From Gnetum montanum (lineage: Eukaryota; Streptophyta; Gnetopsida; Gnetales; Gnetaceae): a stretch of 64,000 nt of DNA. This document shows, piece after piece, positions 47,293-57,699 of this stretch. The stretch is from the NCBI GenBank assembly GCA_015680685.1, contig MNCI01025042.1, forward strand, positions 1,301,232-1,365,231, given 5' to 3'. Made by a program: the position numbers and the translations under genes. How positions within the stretch are numbered: the first letter of the stretch is position 1; each line of letters opens with the position of its first letter. Below the pieces are notes generated by a model. The model did no database searches, was not told the origin of the DNA, and saw nothing but the letters and a program-made list of their open reading frames with translations.

Positions 47293-48661
47293 TTATATTA
47301 GCAAGGGTAAATAAATTTCAATGTAGTTGATACCTTGCTTCGGTGAAAGGTCCGTTGGCTAGGTTGTGGTATGGCTGATATGGATCTAGGGATATAATAT
47401 TGGTGACTACCGAAGGTATAGGTGTTAGGAGAAAAGTGAAAAAATTGGGCCCCATACCCCCATGACTAATCGCGAACCTTCGGTAGCAATAGAATGGAGA
47501 AAGAAAAAGAACAAGAAAGATAGAGAAAAAGAGACAACGATAACATCGATGAAATGGATGTCAAGATGGAAATGAAAAAGAATAAATAAATTAGATTGCA
47601 AAAATGTTAGGGAAAAGAATTTAACTAATGCACCAAATAGGAATGCCAATGGATCCTCCCCAAAGTAGGCTCATGCCCTTTATGCCCTGACAAACCCACA
47701 ATCAAAGATTCCATAGGCTTTGGGAATGTCATTTGGAACAAGAGTTAAAGTCTTAACCACAAGAATTTACCAAAAAGAAAATAATGCATCAACCAAAATA
47801 TATACACTAATGATACAATCGGTAATGATGTGAACAATGGAGAGAAGGGTGGAGAGAAGAGAATGGAATGGAGTCCCACGAACAAGGTGGTGTACAACCC
47901 CTTATGTAGTTCATGATTAATGTGACTTAGCAGGTCCCATTCCAAGTCTAGCCTCAAACAAACCACTTCCAGTGACTTCACATTAATGCATTCGGCTAAT
48001 CCATCCTCTTGAAGTAACAAGAATGCTTTCACCCAAGAGCCACCATCATTTCAACAAAACAAGGAGGAGAGAATGGGAAGCAAGAAGGGCCTTAGTTAGA
48101 GGGAATGTTTTTATTTTGAGTTCCATAACTAGTGCATGTAACCCAAGGAATTATTTCATCTAAGGGATGTGCTTTGAATTCTCATAATTTTTTTTTGTTT
48201 TTTGTGTTTTATGTGTTTATACGTGAGAACCACACCATGAAAAGACTTTGTTATTTTTATTTTCTCAGCTTCCTGATGATTGAGTAATTGTTCAAACTAT
48301 AAGAAAACTTAAGAAGAAAACATCCAAGCACCCAAGAAAATGGCCAACACAAAAGCATCAAGTTCCCTTGAAGTCACACCCTTTTCAATCCTTTAGTCCT
48401 TCCTTAGTTTGAGAAATGCCCAGTCACCGATTCATTAAGAGTTCTTATTATGAGAGGGACTGTACATTTCCAAGCCGAGAGAGATCATAGAAGCTTGTGG
48501 ATGTATGGATGAAGTGAGCTCATTGCCTGCTATATCAAAAGAAACATACCTTAGTATCAACATCATAACTTAAAGGTAAAAAAAAAACATTAGAAATCAA
48601 TAAGAAAATAGTTCATACCATCATGAAGAACACTTATTGGTGATAAAATTACAAGGTGGAT

Positions 48662-48706
<45 letters not shown>

Positions 48707-48838
48707 ACAATGAAAAGGTATAACGATGGTGTAAAACAAAAACTAGAAAAGTTAAAGAAATTTGTAAAAAAAAAAATGTGTAAAACAAAAACTTGTAAAA
48801 AAAAAAAAAACTTAAAAAGAACTGAGGGCCCCAAATGA
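47293..48838 (-). other. Element E spacer downstream of pol
   Basis: No ORF supported. It shares GGATCCTCCCC and CTCATGCCCTTTATGCCCT (about 47650-47690) with C near 12660, and the ACCACACCATG block near 48228 with A, C and D. It contains the AC microsatellite. Confidence 0.6.
48663..48700. repeat. (AC)19 microsatellite
   Basis: Nineteen uninterrupted AC units followed by ATACACACA. It sits in the A-rich post-pol spacer of element E and is not seen in A, C or D. Confidence 0.97.
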
Positions 48839-49935
48839 TTAGCATAGGTAGCCATCTTCCCCATGACTGAATGGAAAGGGAGAGATCCGAAATAAGGAGC
48901 GTGGTTGTCTGCTACCAGAGGTGTGAGTTGTACTAGCTGTTCTTAGTGCATAGAAAGGTTTGGTTTGTTGCACATTGACCAGTAATCTTTTATCAGGGGT
49001 TTCAGGCTTGCATATTGTCATGGCTCCCGAGGGAAAGGTTGTATGGATAATGTAGGGTCCTTCCCATAATGTTTAAAATTTTGTACGTTGTGGTACATGT
49101 GCGGGATTCCAGTAAAGGACCTTGCATCCAAGCTAGTATTTAACCTTTCGAATTTTTGAGTCATGACATTGTTTGTTGTATGCCTTGTGTATCTCGTTTG
49201 ATGACAAGGCAACTAATCGATTCTCATCTAGCACGTGTAGAGATGCCAATCACTGTTTTTGTGCTAGATCAAGATCAAGGTCGAGGTCACATGTCATGGA
49301 TAGTGTATGGAGTTCCATTTGAATCAAAAGTTTTGGGAGTTTTCCGTACACCAACTCATAGGGAGAGTAGCCTATAGGGAGTTTCCAAGTGGAGCGGTAC
49401 GCCTAGAGAGCGTCGTTCAGTTTCGTGCTCCAGTCTTACCTAAATTTGCTAATTGTTCTCATTAATATTCTCGTAATCTCCCGATTGGTGACCTCGGCTT
49501 GGCCATTAGCTTGGGGGTGATAAGGTGTGGTCAATTTATGTTCCACCCCTAAGCGTTGCATCAACTTGTGAAAGGTTGCACCCGTAAAATGTGTTCCATT
49601 GTCAAAGACGAGTGCATGTGGCACACCAAACCTATTTAGGATTCGTTATTGTACAAATCATGCAGCTGTAGATGATGTGCAATCTGTTACAGCAACTGCT
49701 TCAACCCATTTGGTTAAATAGTCAATGACAACAATAATATAAGCTTTCCCATTGGACATCAGTGTAATAGGCCCCATAAAATCTATTCCCCAAATATTAA
49801 AGGGTTCTAAGGGTTGAATCCATTGTTTTGGACCCTCCATTCTAGTAGTCATTCCACGATCTCATTGACAGCGCTCACAAGATTGGAAAAATTGATGGGC
49901 ATCCCGAAATAGAATTGGCTAGTAATATCCTACAA
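48839..49935 (-). pseudogene. Element E integrase and pol C terminus, catalytic residues intact
   Basis: Readable from the zinc-binding part (HQFFQSCERCQ, about 49870) through [32 protein letters not shown] (Asp), VFDNGTHFTGATF (Asp) and NGQAEVTNREITRI (Glu). The frame then runs through the C-terminal domain to SHGEDGYLC and TAA at 48839-48841. Interrupted by a few stops, so no complete protein. Confidence 0.82.
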
Positions 49936-50049
49936 GCAGGATCTTAATGGCCATTGGTCTCCCTGCATAGTGGCCCCCATAGGGGCCCTCATGAGCATCC
50001 TGGAGAACTCTTAATTAATCCTCATCGGGCACACACCATCGAACCAAGC

Positions 50050-51240
50050 CATTAGGACAGACTTTATAGAGTTGTCCCTTGATTTCCATGAAGTACTTGG
50101 TTTTATGAAGAAATTGTTGCTTCTTCCTAAAGTCCAACCCCTAAGGTGTTTGTTGGGAAAGGAGATAAGTAAAAATGCTACTAAACCAATTTGTTCCCAT
50201 GGGTTGGTTATTTATTACATCGACAAAGAGGGTTTTGTCAAGAAAATGATCAGATACGGCGTATTCATCCTCTTTGTTGTCCCAACGTAATTGAGATAAA
50301 TGATCAGCAACAATGTTCTCGGTGACCTTTCAGTCTACTATTGTTAAGTCGAGCTCTTGAAGGATTGCCAACCAACGTATAATATGAGGGCTAACCATTG
50401 ACTTGTTCATGAGGAACCAAATTTCACTATGATATGTATGAATGTACACTTTATAGCCCAACATATAGTGCCTAAATTTATCTAGTGCAAACACTACAAC
50501 CATTAATTCCTTTTCGGTAGTTGTGTAGTTGAGTTATGCACCAGAAATACTCTTACTCACATAGTGTATGTAATAAGGGTGTTTCTGTTCATCTAACTAT
50601 GTTAGTACAGCTCCTAAGGCATAATTAGATGCATCGGTCATGATATGAAATGGTTTGGACCAGTCGGGGGCTTGTAAAATAGGGGTTTCCACAAGCTTTG
50701 TTTTAGAGTTTAGAATGCTCGTTCACATTCCCTGGTCCATTCGAAGGGTGCATCTTTTTTCGTTAATTCTACCAATGGTTTGGCAATCTTGGAGAAGTTC
50801 TCAATGAATCTCCTATAGTAGCCAATGTGTCTAAGGAATGACTGAATATCTTTGACCATTTCTAGTTGTCAAGTGATTCCTTGGATAACCTTTACTTTTT
50901 TTGGGTCTACCTTTATTCCTGATTGCGAGATATTATGCCCCAGTACTACCCCCTTTTGAACCATCAAATGGCCTTTCTTGCCAGTTGAGCTTTAGATTGG
51001 TTTCAACGCATCGTTTCAGGACTAACCCATTCACTATTAGCAATGGGATATATGAACCTAGCCTTGAGGAGTTGTTCTATCTCTCTTTCACTACTTGTTT
51101 CAATTTTAGGTTTAATTGCCTCTGTGGTTGCTTCCAAGGATTCATGGAGGGGTCCATGTAAATCCTATGTTGGCATATCCTAGGGTCTATTCTAGTTATC
51201 TCGGGGTATGACCAGGCAAAGGCCTTTGACCATTTATTGA
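50050..51240 (-). pseudogene. Element E RT remnant and RNase H, palm deleted
   Basis: The RT N terminus (LKARFIYPIANSEWVSP) is followed at about 51027 directly by LKRCVETNLKLNWQ. The blocks DFRLLNME, DSYSGYNQ, MPFGLCN and FMDD, present in C and D, are absent. RNase H follows with TDASNYA and TTEKELMVVVFALDKFRHY, but HTYHS replaces HTDHS, another catalytic loss. The deletion removes roughly 0.4 kb. Confidence 0.82.
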
Positions 51241-51640
51241 TTACCTTCAATACGCTTTCTTTTTTCTTGGGGAAAAGTTTTGCATTGACAATTATTGATT
51301 TTCTATTTTCAAGGGTCATGTATTCCAAACCGGTGGGAAATGGTTTTAAGTCTAGGGACTCTTGTCTAAATTCCTTAGGAATCTCCAACTTTCCCCAATT
51401 AATGTTTTCAAAGTTAAGGGCTAGAAGTTGGCAACGAGCTTGCTCTAGTACGTTTGTGCTTTCAATGTAAGCACTAGTTATCCCCTCAGTTAGTTCCATG
51501 CATGTTATTGAGTTGTTCCTTGGATCAGCCATCAGCCACTGGGTGTCTTCTTGTTGTGTGGTTGCTGTATATAGGCACCTTTTTATGTCAATATCTTGTG
51601 CACACCGATTGCATGTAGGCAATGTTAAACATCGCATCAC
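51241..51640 (-). pseudogene. Element E pol linker between protease and RT
   Basis: An open frame of 187 codons (51640-51077) runs through this linker into the RT start. It contains KSIIVNAKLFPKKKESVLK, KWSKAFAWSYPEI and MDPSMNPWKQPQRQL, the typical gypsy lead-in to RT. Confidence 0.7.
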
Positions 51641-52060
51641 CCATGATTTCTACATGCAATGGCACCCTGTGTCACCATATGCGATGCATGGAACTCTCTT
51701 CCTCTCAATCTTTTCAAAAGTATTTTTCTTGGATATTTCTAGGGAAAGATTACAGATTCCTAGATGTGTATCAATTGTGCTCATCCATGCCCTTCCCATT
51801 ATTATTGGGAAATCCCCTTTGTCATTATTTATTTGGATCACCAGGAAATCAGCTGGATATTACCAACCAACCACGGTGGTAACAATATCCTCAACCTGTC
51901 CCAAAGGAACAGTGATGGACTGGTTAGCCAGCTCTAAGAAAATATTTCTCTTCTTGAGTGGAGGCAGGTTCCAGGTTTTATATAATTCTTGTGAGATTAA
52001 GTTGACTTCGGAGCCTGAGTCAAGAAGAGCTTTATGAGGTTCATTCCCAGCGACCTAAAG
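51641..52060 (-). pseudogene. Element E aspartic protease
   Basis: ALLDSGSEVNLISQELYKTW with the active-site DSG intact, then NLPPL, and further on NDKGDFPIIMGRAWMSTID. At least one stop lies between the two blocks (near 51860). Confidence 0.75.
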
Positions 52061-54677
52061 ATAAATTAGGGGGCTCCCAGGATCGGATATTTTCTTGGGA
52101 AGGTGGCCTACCTTAATCTAGTCAGTTACGGTATGTTTTAACATAATCGTGTGCATTGGGCATGATTTTTTGTTTAAAGGGGGTCCCGAAACCTTAGTTG
52201 TTATGGTGGTGTTTAGATGTTCAACCGCTTGTGAGGGTGAGGGCTTAGTTGGATTTTTGGTTTTGAAGAAAGGTCTTTTCAGCATAAAATTATTAGGATC
52301 AACTATGAATTGAGGATTGGAAGCCCTTGTAACATTGGGTTGTTGCGGTTGAGTGGGAAATTACCTTGGCATTATTGGAGTGGTTAGTGGTGGAGATACT
52401 AGCGTGAGAGGTGCGGATGGATTTGGAGGATGGTATACATGTGGAGCATCCCTTTTGGGAGGGGAAGTTCGATAATATTCCTGAACTGGGTAGTGAAATT
52501 GTGGAGTTGCGTAACCCATAAGGTCACTTGGAGAAATCAGCTGCTCCACGTAATATCGACAAGGATTGGGCTGCCGGTAAGGGTAGTGTTGTTTCGGTAG
52601 TGGCATCCCCCATGACTATGGGTATTGCCACTGCTGATGTTGTCCGATGGGTTGTGGTGGAGTTCCACTTGGATAGTATATCAAACGGTTGGTGAAACTA
52701 TCTTAGGTTACCTTGAGGATAAGGTAACCTCTGGGGTGTCTGCCATCTGTTGAGTCTCGGGTTGAGTGCATACACCCCAGACTCTTGTAGATGTGAGATG
52801 ATTGGACAACATCCCTTAGGATGGTCATAGTGGTAGATCTCACATCCACTGTCATCGTTTGTGTCTGTGTCCACAACCTCATTGGAGATAGTTATTTTCC
52901 CCTTACCCTTGTCACGTGTAGGGCTTGAATCTCTCCGCTTTTTCTTATCCTTGTCACTACTTTGTTCCTCCTTAGACTCCTCTACAATCTTAAGGATAGT
53001 TTCAATTTTACTATCTAAGGAGATCCATACTTCATCTACCTTAGCTACTACTTCTATTTTTAGCTTTTGAAGCAGCAAGGTTTTTCTATTCACCAACTCT
53101 TTGAGTGGTAACTCATCCTCTTCATCGCAAAATCTCACTTCCTTCTTTCGAAGAGAGGGATCACAGTTATATTCTTCCTCACTTTCCCTTTTTTGTAGCT
53201 CCCCTTCTTCTTTGGCAACTTGTTCCAACAAGCGATGAATTTCATGGGATCTAAGTTCTGATAGTCTACCTTGGGCATAAGTTCCAAAGGTTCTCCTAGT
53301 TTCATACCTTAGCCCATCTATGAGATGGCGAAGCTGATCCCGTTGTGCATAACCATGGCCCGGGCAATGATGTAACAATGCGTAGTAGCGGCCCATGGTA
53401 GCATCCAAGGGTTCATGAGTACCTTGCTTCCATCCTTGGATCTACTTACGCAAATTAGACACTCTAGAGTACATCTGATACTTATCGTTGAAGAGTTCTA
53501 ACATCATACTCCACTTCCTAATGATTTCTGGTTCTAAGGATCGGTACCAACTCTCTGCTTCCTTTATGAGTGTCCTAGGAAACAACTTTAGTTTTTGCCA
53601 CTCGTTTTCTATGTTTTGCAAGGCACAGGCATCATGGAATGCCTGTAAATGATTTTGCAGATCCACATGGTATCCCCCTTCGATGCGTGAGATATTTTTC
53701 ATGTCTAAGCGCTTGATCCGGCTATCCTTTTGATGCCTTTTTGGTATTCTTACAGCCTCTGTTATATTTATCATGCTTCAGGTGGAAAGAAGGGGTTCAT
53801 CATGATCATCTCTTTCATGATGTCTATGATGTCTCTGTTGTTCCCTACTTTCCCTTCGTTCATGCCTAGACTCTCTTTATTACCCTCATCCTCTCTCTCG
53901 ACTCTCTCATCGAGGTCTCTCATTTCTCCTACCTTTATCCTCTCCATTATGCTCTTGATGGTTGCACCCTGATGTGGAAAGAGAGGGTGAGTGATGTGCT
54001 GAAGGTGAAGAAGAGGAAGAACCATCGCCATGATGATGTTTCTTACCTTCTCTTCGATGGCTTCGGCCCCGATCGTAATGACGATCTGAGTGCCCATCCT
54101 TGTCATGTGTTGTTGTTCCCTCATTGAACAGCTACTATTTATGGGAATCAAAACCAGGGTTATGTATCATGGAGTGTAGGTTTTGATACCCCACCTCCTC
54201 ACTATTGTTAGGAGGGGGAACATCTTTCGATAGAGATCCCGTTACAAGTGGTTCACCATCTCCGATTTCGCTTAGGATGTGCGGAATCTCCTTTCCCTTC
54301 AACAGTGTATGTTGGCTCTCCTGCCTTAAGTTCCTCATACGTTGTATAGATGTAGGATAGTAATCCCTTGTGTTAAAATCTCCTATAACGTATTCAGCAT
54401 AGAGCTGAGTCATGCTGATCTGTACCAAAGCACAGAGGAGCATGTTGGGGACTGCATGATTTGGAGGTAACACTATGTTACCTTGCAAGTCTCTCTAGTG
54501 CATTTGTTCATCCTAATGGAGGATAAAAGTGAAATTAGGTATATACTCATCAGGATGAGTATATGTCATCCTATATTGTTGAGGAACCAGTTGATTTAGG
54601 TTATGTGTTTTAGGTTGCTGACCGTTTCTTGTATTATCCCTAGGTGAAATGCTCTTGTGAGAAGAAGAAGAAGACAT
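52061..54677 (-). pseudogene. Element E gag
   Basis: Begins at ATG 54677-54675 (MSSSSSHKSISP). Open stretches are 54488-54135, 54151-53771, 53774-53442 (capsid-type block EAESWYRSLEPEIIRKW) and 53408-52698. The last holds HCPGHGYAQRDQLRHLIDGL, a long charged helix, and the Cys/His motif CEIYHYDHPKGCCPIISH at about 52790-52845. A Pro/Tyr-rich end follows (52606-52361). It is the best-preserved gag in the window, broken only by a few stops and frameshifts. Confidence 0.8.
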
Positions 54678-54800
54678 GATGTCTTATCGGTGTGCTATTT
54701 AACCATTATATAATTTTTGTTTAATTAACCCTAAGGTTCGTTTAAGCTCCCAATGATGTGAGTGATCTCCTATGTTCTACTTAGCGCACAAACCCTTAGT

Positions 54801-54817
54801 CCCTGGCAATGGTGCCA
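54801..54817 (-). other. Primer-binding site, tRNA-Asp type (element E)
   Basis: The minus strand reads TGGCACCATTGCCAGGG, one base inside the LTR end. Three transitions separate it from the perfect complement of plant tRNA-Asp. Confidence 0.85.
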
Positions 54818-54818
54818 A

Positions 54819-55479
54819 TGATGAGTGGCGAGGTACCCCTACACTCAACCATACGAATACGGGCGTAACACGCATGATCTGGTTGAACTCCATAGACTAA
54901 ATGCCTACACGCCTCATGGAACACTTAAGGTTAATTATTCGTTGTCTTCCCAAACTTACTTGTATTTGTCATGGTATGGTTAAGTAAGTCCGAGGTATAT
55001 GATTTTTATATGTCTTTTCTATTTTTATCTCCTAAGCTGATAAGGTAAAGGGTTGAAGAGATTAATTAACTAACTGTAACTAACTAACTAAGTCTTAATT
55101 AACCTAGCGTCANTATTTATCATTTACATGCTTTATTAGTGGTTAAATCTCTCTCAACCCTTCTCTCCTAGTTAAGTGCCTCAGTANAAGGTTTATCCAA
55201 GAAGTTCATCTCTATTTCCATACACAAACATGTGTTCAGGTACAATATTTTCTTGAATAAAGATCTGTTCACTTTGGAGCTCCTACTGCGGGCACATGAA
55301 AAGTATTCTATCTTTGGAGAGGTAAAACTACCAGAGTTTCACTACGGTCTAGGCCTAGATGTGAAACAAAGGGAGAGTCACCTCTTATTTATAGACTTGG
55401 CGGTGCACCACGATATCGCGTACGCAATATCACAGGGGACGACGCGATATCGCGGCCCATGCAATATCGCATCCCATTA
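54819..55479 (-). repeat. Element E 5' LTR
   Basis: Starts TGATGAG beside the primer site and ends CCCATTA before GTAAT. The part between the single Ns at 55113 and 55186 is reverse-oriented relative to the other LTR: its reverse complement contains AACTAGGAGAGAA, as at 46290. The assembled LTR is therefore locally scrambled and too short. Confidence 0.85.
55386..55470 (-). promoter_or_regulatory. Element E LTR promoter: TATA box with four palindromic motifs upstream
   Basis: The minus-strand TATA box is CTATAAATA at 55386-55394. Within 80 bp upstream lie four variants of GCGATATCGC: 55411-55420, 55424-55433, the perfect 12-bp palindrome CGCGATATCGCG at 55443-55454, and 55461-55470. Regular spacing of 14-20 bp suggests protein-binding sites; this is inferred. 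Confidence 0.55.
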
Positions 55480-55484
55480 GTAAT
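55480..55484. repeat. Target-site duplication GTAAT (right, element E)
   Basis: Same five bases as 45873-45877. GTAAT is followed by a second GTAAT-like stretch (GTAATAG). Confidence 0.82.
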
Positions 55485-56839
55485 GTAATAGAGATTAAAG
55501 GCTTTATTTTTTCTATAAGGATATGGTCATAGGGATAACAATTATTTCCAAATGTTGGCATCATGATTATAGTTATGGCAATGAAATTTTGAATGGTTGA
55601 TGAGGTCTTTGTGCTTTGTGCTTTTCAGACAAAGGTCACTCAGTAATGTTCTTAAGGAACCAATATCTCATTAGAACGTTTGTTTGGCCATTAGGCTCCT
55701 CCCTTTGTGTGTTTGAAGCCACCGATCTATCTTTTGATCCTCATTAGCATTTTGGCTTCTTGATAGTTTACTTCCCTCCCTTTTTTGATGGGATGAAATC
55801 TTCATTGGGTTTTATCACCAAGGTCAGGTTTTGATTTGTTTTTTTTTCATTGAATGAGCTATGTTACATTCAATGCGCTTGGTAGAGCATGATGAAGGAA
55901 ACATCTTATGACCATAAAAAATGAGTGTGAAACATAGGTCATGACTATTGTTCAAGGTAAGGAAGGTTATAATTAGGCCAATGGGATTAGGCTTAATCGA
56001 GGGTAATGAATGTGATGTGAAATAAGCACTTTTGGTATGACAGGACAAGCTAATTGAATCTTACACATCAAGGTCACATGATAACTTGCTACAATGATGA
56101 GTTACACCTTTGCTATGAATCTAGGCTTCATCTTGTAAGCATAACTCCAAGAGGACAAAAAGACAAAGTAAAGAAAGCATGTTATTACATGATAATGCAT
56201 AAGACTACATGAGATAATAAAAAATCAGATCACCATAGGTCACTATCATTACAACATAGAAAGAGATCTATGCAATGTTCATCATATTTACAAAGATTAT
56301 AGTTCATTCACTGTGCCAAATAGAGAGATTTAGAAGGGGAGCATGTAGGCTTACTTGTTGTAGACCATCAAAGTCATCAACATTAGTCATTTGTTGAAAC
56401 CTATCAATAATGGTAAATAACACTACAAGAAAACATGTGAGTGTTAGATGTAATGAGGGCTATGCGATGGCTTTAATGTTGTATAGCAAGGATTTGATGT
56501 TGTCATGAGTAGGTTTAAGTTTTGATGAGGAACTTGGTTTCAAGTGCTTTCTCATCACCATCATGGTCTAGATGAGAACTCTAATCAAGGGACCATCTAT
56601 GATGTTTCTGGCTTGAAGGTCAATGATAATCAAGCTACTTTAGGATGCTAATGCTATATGGTAGAATGGTTTTAAGCTTAAGATTTGGGTATGTGAGGTC
56701 AACTTGGTCTAACAACATCATGAGAGGGGCTCATTTGGGTTTTAAGGTCAGTGAAATTTTCTTCCTGATCCTTCTAGCTTAATCTTGCATGACAACATAA
56801 GCACATAAAGTGGCACCTTTGTGATATAATGGTTAAAGA
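55485..56839. other. Intergenic DNA, nothing recognised
   Basis: No ORF with family resemblance and no LTR ends or primer sites. Moderately AT-rich. Confidence 0.45.
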
Positions 56840-56879
56840 ATGTCAAAATAATGTAAAATAATTTAGCAATAATGCATGG

Positions 56880-57620
56880 ATAAGACAAAACACATTGCAT
56901 CAATGGTCAAACAAGGTTTAAACAAGGCCACTAAGGTTAAAAAAGGAAGGTAAGACAAATGGGATGAAACAAAGGCTAGACAAGGTCAAATGAAGGTCAA
57001 ATGATGGTAGAATGAAGCCAAATGAAGGTTAAATGATGGTTACACTCCATTCAATGATGTCATTTAAGAGAAAAACATGATCAATAGAGGCCATATAAGG
57101 GTATTTAAGATAGATAAGATGAACTGAAGGCTAAAGAACATGAAAAGAGGCTAAATAAGGTCAAAATGATGGTAAATTATGGTTAATTGATGTCCAATTG
57201 ATGGTTGAGCCCCATCAAATGATGTCAAACAAGGCCAAATCTTGGTTAACTAGGATCACAAAAGAGAAGGCCAACCAAATAAGGTAAACCAAAGGTTAAC
57301 TAGTATGAAATAAATTCCAAATGATACCCAAATGATGATCAAGTGGGATTAAATGATGGTCAATTCCCATCAAATGATATAGAACAAGGTTAATCAAGGT
57401 CATACCAATGTGAAACAACATGGACTAATGTCAGGTCATGTCAATCAAGGTCAAATGGTGCCAAATGATAGAAACATTAGTGGGACAAGGTCCAAATGAT
57501 GCTAAAATGATGGAAATTAAACCAAATAATACCAAATGATCAATCAATAAAGGCCAAGAATTCTTAACAAGGTTAAAACAAGATGAAACACCATGTAACA
57601 GGGCCAAACAAGTCTGGGTG
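56880..57620. repeat. Short-unit repeat zone built on AAGGTCAAATGATGG
   Basis: Variants of AAGGTCAAATGATGG and AACAAGG recur dozens of times. A longer period of about 160 bp is marked by CTCCATTCAATGATGTCA (57046), CCCCATCAAATGATGTCA (57207) and TCCCATCAAATGATATAG (57363). All copies are imperfect. Confidence 0.65.
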
Positions 57621-57699
57621 GAAAACATGTAGTAAAAGATGGCTAATATTAGTCAATTAGGGTTAGATTTTAATAAGTTTTAGGCCTTAGCAGGTCATA

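Larger units (their letters stand above)
45878..55479 (-). mobile_element. Element E: Ty3/gypsy, youngest copy, RT palm deleted
   Basis: LTR starts lie at 45878 and 54819, with a GTAAT target duplication, a tRNA-Asp primer site, long open gag frames, a DSG protease, RNase H and an integrase with its catalytic D, D and E. Over the first 295 bp the LTRs differ at about 14 positions, 13 of them transitions. The RT core is missing (joined at about 51027). The extra 3' ORF of C and D is absent, unless it lies in the assembly gap at 46492-47292. Confidence 0.9.

Noticed and set aside
46377-47330. Apparent open frame of 317 codons
   Set aside because: More than 260 of its codons are Ns from the assembly gap; the real bases at either end are too few to support a gene.
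48621-48864. Overlapping small ORFs encoding Cys-Val or Thr-His repeats
   Set aside because: They are translations of the (AC)19 microsatellite and flanking homopolymers.
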